The notes: generated by a model not told the origin, from the letters alone. Counted from the first letter of the stretch, positions 11,576-24,683 are shown. The stretch: 64,000 nt of DNA from Panax quinquefolius (GCA_020205615.1 CM035173.1:31712293-31776292); one strand, 5' to 3'. Made by a program: numbers and translations.

Positions 11576-12412
11576 GTTATACATCAGAAATCTAGGATTT
11601 CCTACGATGATCTTACAAATGATCTTTGCCCTGTAAAACTCTCTCTCACTCTCTCTGTGTTTATATATATGTGCTTGTTGTTGGGGTGAGCGTGTTTTTT
11701 TTTTTTTTTTTTTTTGGTTGGGGAGGGAATAGGAAAGGAATGCTTGCATATAGAACCGTAGACTAGTTCGAAGTTTGAGTGATTATAAATCATATAGTTG
11801 GTCAAGCTATATATCTCTCTAAATTTTTTCATGAATAAAACCAGTACACGCCATGTCGCTTTCATGTGATAGGGCTAGGAGATGCATAGAGCAATCTCTC
11901 TCATTCTCAGGTGATGCTTTCTGTTTCCAGGTTCTGAGTGTTCAACAACTGTATAGAATATGTACTCTCTACTGTGATGACAACTACCATACTCCAAGTG
12001 TATCCCCAGATGTGAGTTAAATGATCTATATGATGCTTACAGACTTGTATCTTCTTCTCCACTAGTTCATAATCTAGCTTTTGCTGTTGCGTTTTTTTTG
12101 GCTATATGACCATTCTCTATTCTGGACAGGTTATTTCCACTATGAAAGTACTAATGACGGAGGAGTCGAATGATTCCAATAGCAATTCCTTTTTGCTGGA
12201 TGATAGTTCTAGGTATAATGATAATACAAGGCTTTGATTTTAATTTTTAAAACATTATCTTGCTCCTACGGTTACTAATTGTGTCTTTTGACTCCAGCAT
12301 TCCCTTCTCGGTTGATGATATCAGCAGTTCCATAAAAGCGAAGGATTTCTCCACTGTGAAACCTCCTGCTGAACTACTAGAAAAGGCGGCCTTCCAATTT
12401 TTACAGGAGTAA
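11576..12412 (+). pseudogene. Myosin XI C-terminal (DIL domain) gene fragment, last four exons
   Basis: Four exons join in frame: 11576-11632, 11931-12011, 12130-12212 and 12298-12412, all with AG/GT borders, giving 111 codons ending in TAA. The peptide contains VIHQK...DDLTNDLCP, VLSVQQLYRICTLY, DDNY, SVSPDVIS, KVLMTEESND, NSFLLDD and SIPFSVDDIS, which is the end of the dilute (DIL) cargo-binding tail of plant class XI myosins, motors that move organelles along actin. A normal protein is about 1500 residues; the motor, IQ and coiled-coil parts and the exon before VIHQK are not seen in the 1.4 kb upstream, which ends in LTR sequence. The usual TYW reads TYC here. Splice sites and frame are intact, so the break is recent or the rest lies beyond the retrotransposons to the left. 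Confidence 0.8.
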
Positions 12413-14090
12413 GGCTTTGGTACTTGACCATTCTTTTCTTTCTATTATACCCTGTAGAATGCCGAAGGTAAAGATGAAGATTTCTACCACGTGTAAATCC
12501 ACCCCCAAATTTCACCATCTAGAAATGTATCTCCTCTTTCAATCCGCTGCCCTGGGTATAAGTTATCATTTAAAGGTAGATTTGTGAAAGAAAAGAGAAA
12601 TTTATGGTTAGCAGATAGATTGCAGGTTAGCCTCTAGTAGTAACTTAGTTTTGTTTTGCTTAGCTCAGTAATCTTTGTAGTTATGACAAAAGGGATGAAC
12701 CATTTATGAGATATAGTGAGGAGTTATTTTATAAGCTAGAAATTTATTGCAAATAGATTTGTCACATTCATTTCATTTGCATATGTTATGATTTGCATAT
12801 TGTTCAAGGAAGGTTAACTACTTGATTTCTCCACGTACTAGTAACTAACTATACTAGTGTATAAAAACCAGTTATTACGCGTCTCAATCACCGAAAACCG
12901 CGTTTAACCTCGCATGTAAAACGAATCGAAGATTGAAAACGGCGGCGTATTGGGCTAGGGGAATAATTACGGTGTGAGAATTAAGATACATCAGAAACAT
13001 GTCGATAATGGAGGTTATGTCTCTAGTGTCTGATATATAAAAATTTGCATGTTACCTCTCTCTTATGTACTCTTATATTCTTATATGAATCTCACCGCTT
13101 TGCATGCTATATCTTGTGTGACATCAGCTAATTGCATGCAATTTCACCATCTGATTCCCCACTAACTTGGATCAAGTCAAATCCTCATCAATTAAAGTGT
13201 TGGACTCACACTCTAACACATGTCCATTTCAATAATCCTCAGCCCAAGCCTAGATTTCTTTATTTAAATAATGGCTCAAGACTTCAAAAGCCCAAATTAA
13301 TGTGACCCAATAGGCCCAAACATTTATGGCCCAACTGAAGGTATGCTTAATTGTATGAAGAAAGAAGAACAGAAATGGTCCTCAAATAGATAATTTAGTG
13401 GATGGACAGAAGCATTTTAAATTTAAAAATAAAATATAAATCTTGTTTATTTATATTTTGGCGCCACAAGGAAGATTTGGTTATGAATTTTGAAAACCCT
13501 ACCATGCATGGTACTTGAATTGCTAATTATTATATAAACAACATCCTTTGTACATTCAAAACTCTAGCTTATCGAAAACGCCAACCAAAAAGTTTAGTCA
13601 TGACTGAAGGTATTATTGTTAATAATTCGATAAATGTTTCCCATATTTTAATTTAATGTGGTTGTGCTCACCCATATGTAGATATAGGTACATTCATGCT
13701 CAATGATTTTCTTGAAATTTCTTTCGTATATATAAATCTATAATATATAAAGAAAAAAAATGGCAAATGATTTAGGCACCACTTGATTAGGTCACATGCC
13801 TGTGGAAGTTTCTTTGTGCAAGGATATAATAGACTTGAAAGCCAAACTTTAATTAGTTAATTATATATCCAAAAGTGGAATTTCGGGGAGAAACTTTTAA
13901 TAGTGTATATGCACTAAACATATTTTTTTAACCCCCAACTTCGAAGGGATATGAATACAAGTATAATGAATTACATAATAATTTGAACAATATCAGAATC
14001 TCTCAAATATCTTACACCTGTAATCTATCAGGTACAAAGTGTAAATCATAACTATCAAATTAAGACATTATTGTACATGTGCTAATGCTA

Positions 14091-14386
14091 CGTTTAGATT
14101 AAAGTAATAAAAGTGAGAATGGAATAACTCATTCTTATGGAATAAAAAAAATTGTGTTTGGTTGCGATTGGAATAGATTGAACCATTATTTTATTTTTGT
14201 TTGCTATTTTCGACTGAAATTTAACATTTTTGCCGAAGATTTCATGCCCAAAGCCTTATGAATAGTTTTTTTTTTGAGTCATGGAGGTCTTGGGGGAGGG
14301 AGAGCATGTAATAACTCATTCTAACTAGAATGAATATGAAATGAATCATTCCAATTTCGATCAATTCCATTCTTCAATCCAAACGC
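14091..14386. mobile_element. MITE-like element, about 300 bp
   Basis: The left end CGTTTAGATTAAAG and the right end CTTCAATCCAAACG are near-perfect reverse complements. Internal GGAATGATTCATT-like words are also mirrored. Non-coding and AT-rich. A clear target duplication was not found, so the superfamily is left open. Confidence 0.5.
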
Positions 14387-15132
14387 TTGATATAGAGTGT
14401 GTGTCATATATATAATATAATCATCATAAGGCTCTTCCACAAAAAATTAAACCCTACTTTGGCCTAGTCCAAACAGCTTCGGCAATGCCCTAGTTCGAAA
14501 CAACGAGAAGCTCCGTACGTCCAATGCATTCACCAGGATTTGAGCTTGCTCATCTAAGGAAATGGAGATGGGCTCTCTAGAGCCAGATGAATACTCTCTT
14601 GCTATGGTGCATATTATTGACATGTAATAATTATTTGGAAGTTAAATTAATCTCTTGATTATTTCTCATGATCATAAAGAAGAAGTTCGATGGTTATCAA
14701 CAAAAAATATATTGAGTAATATATTGGTTTCATAAAATTAGATTGTGCAAACATATATTCTATGAATCATATATATTGGCTAGATTATTTATTTTTATTC
14801 TCTTTGATAATAATTAACTATATATAGTTACGTTGAATAATTATTATTCTTAAGATTTGACTATTTTGAGGATTTTAGTGGTTGTTTCGAGTCAAACGAG
14901 AGATCACAATATTAATTAATAAGCTTTTTGTGGTTTAATTCAGAAAATTTAAGCAAATACTGGCTTAGTTTTGTGGAAAGAAAATCTATTATTGCATGTA
15001 TTAATCCAAAATTCTGAACTTCTCATGTTTCCATGTGATATTTATTTGAAGAATTAATATGAAGAAACATTTGTAACCCTCATATTAAACAAATTAACAA
15101 ATAATATGGTAGGTAGGTACTAGGTAGGGTAT

Positions 15133-15137
<5 letters not shown>

Positions 15138-15164
<27 letters not shown>
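15138..15164. repeat. (CT)n microsatellite
   Basis: 13 to 14 CT units. Confidence 0.95.
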
Positions 15165-15168
<4 letters not shown>

Positions 15169-15339
15169 ACTTTAATTTTTAGATGTTGTGGATGCAATGA
15201 GTGAAAGAATTAGAAAAAAAGGGACTTATATTAGACTATAAACTAACTAAACTTTATAGCAGTTTTATGGGACCCTCTTCTAATCATAACTTGAGCACAG
15301 CAACAACAATATTTGTTTAATTGCAATGTTGTACCAAAA

Positions 15340-15342
<3 letters not shown>

Positions 15343-15379
<37 letters not shown>
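15343..15379. repeat. (TA)n microsatellite
   Basis: About 18 TA units. The TATATA-encoded tyrosine/isoleucine frames across it are artefacts. Confidence 0.95.
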
Positions 15380-15382
<3 letters not shown>

Positions 15383-15679
15383 CTTGATTGACCAAATAAG
15401 AAAGAGGATACTAATTAAGGAAACTCTTTTGCAGAAAGAGGAAATGAGAAAAGGAGAAAATCATCATCGGAAGTACGTAAAATGCACAAGATTTGATGTT
15501 TCAATAATTTAAACATGCATGTTTCTTATATACTTTACCAAAAAAAAAAAAAGAAATGTTTTAAATATTGCAACATGCATGCAAAGTTGTCCCTCATATT
15601 TAATCCTTTTCCGTAATGTATATACTTATAATAATGTTCTGATTTTCGCAATATTCTCAACCCTGTATCATGTTTTTTA

Positions 15680-15681
<2 letters not shown>

Positions 15682-15725
<44 letters not shown>
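15682..15725. repeat. (TA)n microsatellite
   Basis: About 22 TA units. Confidence 0.95.
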
Positions 15726-15729
<4 letters not shown>

Positions 15730-16148
15730 TAAGATACAAGTGATATTGGAAGAATACAAGCAATAATCCCTTCAAACAATTAACAGAAATCAATTCAAAA
15801 ATTAATTGTAGGTAATAATTAGCTAGTGAAAACCATAATTACTATATATTGAATACAAACATCTAAAAATCAATAGAAGTACTTGCATAGATGCATGTAA
15901 ATATTCAACACACTAATGCCAGAAAAAAAAATAAAAAAATCATGAAATCATGAAGTGCATTGCAAAAATAGATATACAGTTGTGTAGTACACAATCGCCT
16001 ATCAATCGCCTATGTCTAACGGTTTTTTTGAGTTGAACCGTCACCATAGACCAGAATAACTATAGCGAAAGATGAACCATTGTTATAGTCCAAAAATCAA
16101 TAAATTAAATTCATTTGTGTCTACACTGTGATTATGTATATATATTTT

Positions 16149-16150
<2 letters not shown>

Positions 16151-16196
<46 letters not shown>
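16151..16196. repeat. (AT)n microsatellite
   Basis: 23 AT units flanked by CC on the left and GAAATATAT on the right. Confidence 0.95.
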
Positions 16197-16203
<7 letters not shown>

Positions 16204-17989
16204 ATAGCATATATAGATAGCCCTTTTAACAACTAATTAATTAATTAAGCTAGCTACGTGGGAATGGATGTGTGAAAGCAATAAAGTTGTTGAGCATGTT
16301 AATTAGTATTTAATTAATTTATTATGATAATTGTTTATATTTTACTTGTTCATAATATAGTACAATGAAAAATTTTGTATTATTTCTTAATAAGTGTGTT
16401 TAACTCTAAAATGTCATTTAATGCGAATAGGAGGGTGTATAATAATAATAATAAGATTGCATGCCATATAATTAATGAAATGAGTGGCACAATGAAGGGT
16501 GTCATGTCCTAATTAATTATTCAAGCTTTATAGAACTTTTGATTACGCGTGGTTGAAGCTAGCTAAGCTAGTAACAATAATCAACGCGTTTGGTTTTGGG
16601 TCATATATAATTAATAAGTTGAATGAAAAATCAAGTAAATGGGTAGCATGCACTACAGAAAGTAAGTATGATTATATATAGGCCTAATTAATTAAATTAA
16701 AGCAGCAATTAAAAGAGATCGAAAAGATTGTGATACTGATATATATATATACATATAGAGATATATATACATTAAAAGTTAGATTACATAAAGATGAGCT
16801 TTAGTGACGATTTTATATAGTATATCTTAATATAACACGCTATATATATAGATTCATAGTGTCAACATCTTCGATGCCATTTTCAAACACCGCCACAAAA
16901 TAAGGGTTAATTAACATATCACATATTATCCCTATACAATTCCACCAATTAAATACCAAATAAATTTAGGTATAAATGAATTAGTACTATTTCACCTTTA
17001 GCTGTGGTCGATACACCAACGGCGACGCTCTAAAATTTAGGTATACGCCACCCATCTTGGGTCGCCACTTACATGGTACATAAATTCAAATACAACTTAC
17101 TAATATAACTCGTCGTACAATACGACATAACCGTGAGTTTGAATACAAATATTGTCTACTAGATATTATACAAACTCAAAAGGAGTCCTTATTACAACTA
17201 TTATCACACTATTTCACGTAATAGTGAGGACTACTAATGCTATCCTCTCGGACCATTATCTCAATCAGCCTATGTTCTCATTTGAAAGAAAAGGGTGAGC
17301 TCAACTAGCCAAAGAAGAAATATTATGACTAAGATAATGCGTAATAAATTATCATTAGCCTTCAACAATGTTGTTTAAAATATAATAGACAAATTTAAGC
17401 AGCGATGAATAAGCAATCCATCAGTCAGTAGAGAATAAAATCTACTATTTTTAGGTTTAAAAGGTTTTTATCAATTTTTTATCAGCCGAGACTACGACTT
17501 AATAAATAAACCACCACATCTAATCATCCCTCGTACTACTACGGCCAAGGATTTTCATCAAATTATCAATGGTCATGACTATACCGAATCACCCCCGGTC
17601 ATAATCATACCAACAACTATCCATTATCGCATTATGATAATCGAGGACTTTTGTCACATCATTTATATCAAGTCATGATTATACTTAGAATGATCCCCGG
17701 TCATAATCATACTAAGTTCATCTACGCACGTAAGCCAAAGATAACATAATAATGAGGATGATGATAAATGACCTAATAATTCAATAAAACAAGTTCAAGA
17801 ATTATTTAATCCATGAATTATTAACGCCCAAATTGTCAACATGACATCGCTTTCAGAGAGTAAAATTCAAGAATGATCGAAGAATATTTCCATGAAAAGA
17901 TATGGATGAAACGCAAATATCAAGGATATTCTACTAATTTCATGAGTATGAATAATAATAATCTTAACTGTGTCGTGAAATTCACACCG

Positions 17990-18340
17990 GATGTGGGATG
18001 TTCCAATGTAATAATAAAAGATGGAACCGATGTAAAACACGATGACAGATATTCCAACAGAATGATAAAGACGGAACCGGTCGAATGTAAAACACATGCA
18101 CAAAGATGTTCCAACAGAATAATAAAAGCTTAACCAGTCCGGTGTAAAAGTGATGTTCCAAATGTAATAATAGAAGAATGTCACCAAGTATATGGTAAAA
18201 CAGATACAAGGTTATTCCAATGTAATAATAAGCAATGGAATAACATAAGGATTTCACCAGTATAGTATTGTATGCCAGACTGAGCAAGTGTTATGTATAG
18301 GGATGCCACTTTTACAAGTGTTATTCCAATGAATAATAAT
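17990..18340 (-). repeat. About 60-bp tandem units in LTR family A U3
   Basis: Units read GATGTTCCAA, then AATAATAAA, GGAACCGGTC and GTAAAACACATGCAC, repeated with decay about five times. The same array is found at 48830-49180 and 51540-51860, and in reverse at 2985-3110. Its place upstream of the TATA box suggests an enhancer-type array; this is inference. Confidence 0.65.
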
Positions 18341-18528
18341 GAATGGAATAATGTAAGTTCTTCAAGCAAGAAAGAATAACACCCTCACCGTAAAAAGAAC
18401 CTAATATGTAAGTAGTGAAGAGCGTAATACTCTTCTTCTTTCTATAACTTTCTCTCTATAGCTTCTCTCTATAATTTCTCTCTAGAGTTTCAATGAATAC
18501 GTAAGAAAATAATGAAGGAATGAGCTTC

Positions 18529-18537
18529 TATTTATAG
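18529..18537 (-). promoter_or_regulatory. LTR TATA box (family A)
   Basis: CTATAAATA on the minus strand within TTTCCTATAAATAGAAG. The same word stands at the corresponding place in other LTR copies (near 49338, 52055 and 60866), so it is the retained core promoter of the retrotransposons. Confidence 0.65.
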
Positions 18538-20252
18538 GAAAATGGAATGCATAGTAACTAATCCATGAACGGTCCAGCATTGATTTACTTTAATCGGCGA
18601 GCAATCCACACACGACATTTTTTTACTTCAACAACGAAAGAACGCGTCTGATAATACCGCAGATAAGATGTGAATACTTTATATTTAAGCATTAATTCAT
18701 TTTTGCCATCCGTAAAGATATTAGATTCGGTGATTCGTGCTGCATTAATGGGCCGAATGTTTATTCTTACTATAACGTGAATTTTGTAAAACTTCCCTTA
18801 TTTTTCCCATGTTATCGATCATAATAATCTCATAATCTAATATCATTAATAGGGGTCACAATGTTAATCACTTTTTAATATAAAACAATTACTACCGATT
18901 GTTTACGCTTTACCGTTAATGCATTTAATCATTTCAAAATGTCATACTGGAGGAATATTGCCACGATTTATCAAATCCCACTTACATGGCTGTCGTATAT
19001 CTACTCTATAGGATTATACGAAAGCGGCAAAATCTACAGCTGAAACTTTTATTCTTGGCATGTATTTACTTTAAATACTGTTGATAACTAATCTATTTTC
19101 ATAGAAAAATACCAAATTATTTCAATAAAATTCTATTTTTTTTTAAAATGCAAAGCAAAAGATAACATAATATAACATGAGGATGATAATGATCTAATAA
19201 TTCGATAAAAGCAGGATTGAGAATTATTTAATCCTTGAATTAATAGCGTCCAATTGTCGCTAATATAATATACGAGGATGTTCCAGCAGAATAATGAAGA
19301 ATGTCACCAAGTATAGGGAATTTAGCCATTATCACAGGTTATTCAACGGAATAATAAGCGATGGAATAACATAAGGATTTACACCCAGTATAGGGTATCT
19401 GCATTATCTACGAGGTTATGTATAGGGTATGCCACTTTTACGGAGTTATTCGAAGAATAATGAATGATGGATATGAAGTTCTCCTTGAGAAGAAAGAATA
19501 ACACCACTGCAGGTAAAAAAGGCCGAATATAGAAGTAGTGAAGTATGAGAATTTTCTTGCTTAACCATAACTTACTATCTATGGCTTCTCTATAATTTCT
19601 CTATTCTAGAGTTTTCAATGAATCGTGAAAATAATGAAGGAATGAAACGCTGTTATAGGAAAATGAATGCGTAGTAACCTTGCTAATCCGGCGAGCGGTC
19701 AGGATTGATTTACTTTAATGCAGACGGTATATATTTAAAGAAAAATCTTTTAAATAAAATATATAATATATATTCTATTTATATAAAAACGTTTCTTATC
19801 TGAAACCTTTATGCAATCTCTTATCTTTAATATTTATGCTGTACACTATGCTGTGTTTAACTCGTAATAAAATATAATATATTACTACATTTTTATATAA
19901 AAAGAGCATCAGCGTCGATAGTAATCTGAGTGTGCTTTCTTATGCGAGATTCAACGGTAACCACGGTAAAACTTCATAGATTATTTCATTAAAATATTTT
20001 TGTCGTTTCTCGATCAGGCAATGATAAATACGGTAATGAGGTCCACAGTAAGATTAGTAGTTGTCACGAATATTCACATAACTAAGCCAAGAATATTCCC
20101 AGGCAATCGAATATAGCGCAACAACTTTACGTACTTTGCAAAGGTTATAATCTTACCCACAACTATAATATTATCTTAGAATTCACTGTAATATTAAAAA
20201 ATTATTTGACAAAATTTAAATCTTTATTGATAAAATACGAGGGTCTCCTGAT

Positions 20253-20400
20253 CTCCACTCCTTTATGGAATTTAGCCCCTCGAAATTAGCCCCCGATACA
20301 CGATATGATAAAAGAGATGAGTATACCTTGAATACCACCTATAACGTTTAGTAACATTAAATTCATTTTTTGCAATCCCATTAAAGATATTCATAACAAT
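20253..20400 (-). mobile_element. Retrotransposon 3' end remnant
   Basis: Minus-strand words AAATTCCATAAAGGAGTGGAGAT resemble the polypurine tract next to the LTR start at 59264-59285. The stretch between this and the tandem array holds no recognisable protein motif. Confidence 0.35.
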
Positions 20401-21375
20401 CGTCACTCTTTGCTTCTGGCCGAAAGATATTTAATAGCAATTCATCTTTTCTGTCGGGCCGAAGATGTAAAACCATCACGAGACTTAAACTTAATAGTAT
20501 CCGATACGAATTATCCATTACTGCTCTTGGCATTTGAGCTAGGAATTGTTTTCAATCTTACTGATTATGATTATCACAAAACCAATCCTGATGCGTGTCG
20601 TACCAATCCCATCTATGCACGTAACTTGAGATGACTTTGAGCGCGTCACTGAATTAATATTTCATTGCTGAGACTACATTTCGATAATTAATCCACATCA
20701 TGAGATCATCACTGCACTACGAGGTAGAGGATATTAATTTAGTATCCGACCATAAATTATCCATACACTACGGCCCGAAGATAATTGTGTTTTCAATTAC
20801 AAGTTATGATTATCACAAGAACAATCACAGTAAATAATCATACCGAAATTAAAATATATCTTAGCATGTGGCGAGATGACTTTGAACATCGTGAATTAAT
20901 ATTTCATTCTTTTGAGACTAAATTTCGATAATTAATCAACGTCGATGAATCGTCCATAACAGCTACCAATGAGGATATTCATTGAGTATCCGCGACCCAC
21001 AATTATCAATACTTTTCTGACGAAAGATAATTGTGTTTTCTAATTCTGGTTATGATTATCTTTACAAGATAATCCGTGATGCGTAATCATACCAGAGTCC
21101 ATTATGCGTAAAGCCCATGAGATGACTTTGATACATCCATTATGAATTAATATTTCATTGCTGAGACTAATTCATTAATTAATCGTGAATCATCCACATT
21201 TCTGAGGCCGAGGATATTCATTAGTATCACGACCCTGAATTATCCTGCACTTCGAAGCGAAGAATAATGTGTGTTTTCAATTCTGCGGTTATGATTGTCT
21301 GGAATAATCGTGGTAGTAATCATAATCACCAAGTCATCTATCTACCTTCGGGATAGCGAGATGACTTTCAGCGTA
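20400..21375. repeat. About 245-bp tandem repeat, four units
   Basis: The word ATGACTTTGA (last copy ATGACTTTCA) recurs at 20631, 20876, 21122 and 21361. Each unit also contains GAATTAATATTTCATT, a GAGACTA...TTCGATAATTAAT segment, GGATATTCATT.AGTATCC and GTTATGATTATC. The units are diverged expansions of a module seen once or twice in family A LTRs (48400-48510, 51110-51240). A 74-codon open frame over the first unit (20410-20634) is not preserved in the others, so I treat the array as non-coding. Confidence 0.7.
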
Positions 21376-22095
21376 ATATGCATCTTTGTTGTCCAGTCCT
21401 TAATAATCTCGTAATCTAATATCATTAATATTATTATAACAATATTTTAATCACTTTTTTAAATTTATAAGCAATTTATACCAATTGTTTAAGCTTTTAC
21501 CATATAATGCATTTAATCATTCAAGAAAATGTCATTTTCGAGAAGATATATCGTCACCGATTATCAAATCCCTCGTCAAAATATGCATATACTACATATA
21601 AAGATTATACATAGCCATAAAATCCTATTTTAGGCTTTGTTACTTCACATAGCATATTTAACTCATATGTTAAGTAACTATTTTCATGAAAAATACCAAA
21701 TCAACCCCAAAAATATTTCTTTTCTGGGATTTAGCATAAATATACAGCTTTGGCCTCCTTTGCTAAAATTAGTCCACACACAAAATCTACAACACCTTTT
21801 CCAGTAATTCCACTTGGATTAGTTAGGTAACTCATAGATCTAACTCTAGGACTTGACCACATTCAAAAATTCAAAATATAATAGGAGATATGGTCAATTG
21901 AATTTCATATTACGTTTTTTCACTAAAACCGATTTTAAACTCTTTGTTATTTCTAAAGAAACTTTCATGTTTCACATACTAACCAACATAACTCATCATA
22001 AAAACTTACTAATACTTCATATACCCATGATTTCATTATTCCAATGCTTTTATTATGACTTTCATCATAAACCCACGTAAGCCCATTTATTTAGT
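21376..22095 (-). mobile_element. LTR middle segment, minus orientation
   Basis: Collinear with 18820-19150 and 56880-57200 (AATCTCATAATCTAATATTATT, GCATTTAATCAT, TTTCATGAAAAATACC, GGGATTTAGC). The final 300 bp has no match I could see and no gene. Confidence 0.5.
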
Positions 22096-22099
22096 TGAA

Positions 22100-23060
22100 G
22101 AAATATTTGAGGTTTAAGAAATGGGTTTTTTATCTTTGAGGAATTCGATACAAAATTCGATTTCAACGGCTCTAGGGTAGAGCTAGGAAATCTTCAAGAA
22201 TAAATCAAGAAAATTTATTAATGATAGAAATATCAATTCAGCTATTCTTCTCTTATCCGGAACTTGGATAATCGTCACATTGATACCAAGGTGTGACTTT
22301 AACCACCAACCTAGATAGCACCTCGTGATGATGCCTATAAACTTGCCATCATTCATTCCGATGTAAGCCTCTGAGAAAGTCAGCGATTGCATTTCCACAC
22401 AAGGAAGTTAACAATGATAAAGGATCGGGGCTCTTTGCTTGTAAAGTTTGATGATTAACTTTGGGGTTTGGTTACTGCTGAATTAGTATACTTGGTTGGT
22501 TATGAATATAAAAGCTAACAACCTTCTGAAAAGCGTGATGAGTGATTAACCAATCGATTTTTCAAGAAATTACCTCAAAACCAGTATTTTCAAAGAGATA
22601 AAGATAGGCGGAGTAGCGTGAAAGTGTTTATTTGAAACAACAAGATTAATAGCGATTGGAGGTAAGCAGAAGAGTTTCTCCGACGAAGTTTGATATAGAT
22701 AAATCGAAGTCTAATTTCTCGGAATCAAATTTAAGCGTTGAGCGCCAAGCAAGAGAGAGATAAAGAATGGGTAGAAGCAGGTATACTAATAAGGTATGAA
22801 CTTATGAGGAATTTATAATTAACTAACGCGTACTAACCCGTTGGGTTACCCACTTTTGAGAAGTCACGGACGCTCTTCCACAGAAACCACTGGAATTTTG
22901 TTTTTGTAAAGTATCGCCTTTGGTGCCACTATCTCCGAAAATTTGGACACTTCCTTTGTCACGACAAAATCGAGCTAAATGACCTTCTCTTCTTGAAATT
23001 TCCATACAATTATCTTTGCCGATGATTACCCGATTGCAAATGGTTACCATTCCTTAGCGT
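22100..23060 (-). pseudogene. Ty3/gypsy gag zinc finger and protease, decayed
   Basis: On the minus strand, first comes a CCHC-type remnant around 22925-22990 (REGHLARFCRDKG, with the first cysteine pair reduced to one). Next, around 22770, is sequence matching the protease active-site region of the element at 62752 but with the aspartate codon lost to a shift (the STHS part survives). Then comes IDWLITHHA near 22530, the retropepsin-downstream motif normally DWL..H.A. Order gag, protease, pol gives minus orientation. Several stops and frameshifts make it a dead copy. It lies between LTR pieces in the wrong mutual order, so the locus has been rearranged. Confidence 0.6.
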
Positions 23061-23089
23061 GATAATTTACCCCACGATGGTTATCATTG

Positions 23090-23995
23090 TTACGATATAA
23101 ATACTACCCACTCGTCCGGTAACTATAATATTATCTTAAATGCGAATAAATTACACCATAATATTAAAAAAATTATTTCAACAAAATTTAGAATAACATA
23201 AAGTTTCACAGTATAGAATATATCTTTTACTGCATATCTGAGGTTATATGTATAAGAATTATCGCAGCTTTACAGAGTTATTAAGCAGAATAATAATGAA
23301 TGGAATAGCAGATTTTCTTCGAAAGAAGAAGAATAACCACTGCTTAGTAAAAGAGCTGAATATAGAAGTAGTGAGTAGCGGAATCTGCTAACCTTGCTTT
23401 ATATAACTTTATATAGCAAAAACCTGCATAATTTCTCTCTAGAGTTTCAATGAATCGTAAAGAAAATAATGAAGGAATGAGAACATTTATAGGAAAATGG
23501 AATCGTAGTAATGCCTAATCAATGAGGCAGTCGGATTGATTTCGTGATTTATATATTTAAGAAAAATCTTTTAAATAAAATATAATATATTATTTATATA
23601 AAAGCGTTTTCTGTATCTACGAAAACTGAATTTCTTATCTGCAGCATCGTAATAAAATATAATATATTATTTATAGAATAACTTTAATAAAGTATACATT
23701 TATATAAAAAGATAATTTACATTTTATTCTGCGTTAATGTCACGAATAAAGCGAAAGCGCTTAGTATGTTCTTGTCACGACCAATGGCGTATTCTTTGTC
23801 TTTTCTTCTTAGGAGTAGTTAATGATAGCACTTTGGTAAAACTTACGTAGATTATTTCGATAAAATATTTTTATGCGTTTTACTGATCAGACAATAATTA
23901 CATTTAATGAAATCCACTGATGATTGAGCAGTTGTCACGAATATTATAACTAAGCCGAGATATTCGAGCCAATCGAAATAATATACAACTTATTA
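23090..23995 (-). mobile_element. LTR fragments (family A/C), minus orientation
   Basis: Contains the CT-rich start region with TAGAGTTTCAATGAATCGTAA (23440), the short TATATTTAAGAAAAATCTTTTAAAT stretch also at 19730, and the tail CACGAATATT...CCAATCGAA (23935-23970) found at 9940-9990 and 50350-50395. It marks the right edge of the repeat block; beyond 24000 the sequence is unlike the LTRs. Confidence 0.5.
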
Positions 23996-24683
23996 ATTCG
24001 CATCTTTTTTATTTAATCCCATTTTAAACTTTTAATTACATATATATATATATATATATATTCATCTAAAGTTGCTGATAATATATTATAGAGGAATGGA
24101 AAAATATGGCCCCAAGTTGGCCTTTTCACAAGCTGGCTTCATCAAGCTTTAATTATTGCAAGGTTGAGTAGAGTACTGAGAGAGATTAATTCACATACAT
24201 ATTATATATTATATATATATCCTATTAGATTATAAAATCAAGTTCTTAATTCCTGATCGATCTCTCCCTAATTTAATAATATTTATTGGAATTACAAACA
24301 TGTACGTACATATTGAATCGCAAATATATAGTTATGAGGACAGTACTGCTGACTAAATTATATTTATTGCATGTTCCCATTTTGAAATAGAAAATCGTAA
24401 ACAATTTTTCTGATTAATTTCGTTTGCAGTTTTGTGGACGAGATATTTTTGAAGCAAATTTCAGCAATATAGTACGTAGTCTAGTTTGGTGGACAATTTT
24501 GTTTTGAAAAAATTGGAGTAATTATTAAGCTCAATCTATATTTAGTTTGGTCGGTTATATATATATGGCTATTTTGATCATTTCCATATATCCACAAATT
24601 AAACTACTAAGAACGAAAATGTTTACCAAAATACCACCAACTTTAAATAAATTAATAATGCAATCCACCAAATTATTATTTTA

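Larger units (their letters stand above)
12413..17023. other. AT-rich intergenic spacer
   Basis: No gene that I can support. It holds the probable 3' UTR of the myosin fragment (12413-12800), a MITE (14091-14386), CT and TA microsatellites, and at its right end 160 bp of retrotransposon leader (16860-17023). A promoter-like TATATAAACAAC at 13536 precedes an ATG at 13601, but only four codons follow before a possible splice donor, so I do not call a gene. Confidence 0.5.
16860..20252 (-). mobile_element. Ty3/gypsy 5' LTR block (family A) with leader, minus orientation
   Basis: Minus-strand LTR whose 3' end is at about 17024. Outside it, at 17000-17023, lies TGGTGTATCGACC, an altered form of the TGGTATCGAGC primer binding site, followed by a leader resembling 61710-61880 (GATATGTTAATT) and a short ATGGCATCG start. 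Inside are the GGGTGAGCTCAACTAGC box (17294), an array of GATGTTCCAA units (17990-18330), CT-rich start-site sequence (18420-18490) and a TATTTATAGG box (18529). From about 19150 part of the LTR repeats itself. Its start lies near 20252, where a decayed polypurine tract (GGAGTGGAGAT on the minus strand) is visible. Confidence 0.55.

Noticed and set aside
13530..13640. Possible small gene start with TATATAAA and ATG
   Set aside because: Only four codons before a putative donor and no downstream exon found.
15321..15759. Frames with long YIYIYI runs
   Set aside because: Translations of TA microsatellites.
20410..20634. 74-codon frame in the first 245-bp repeat unit
   Set aside because: The frame is not kept in the other three units.
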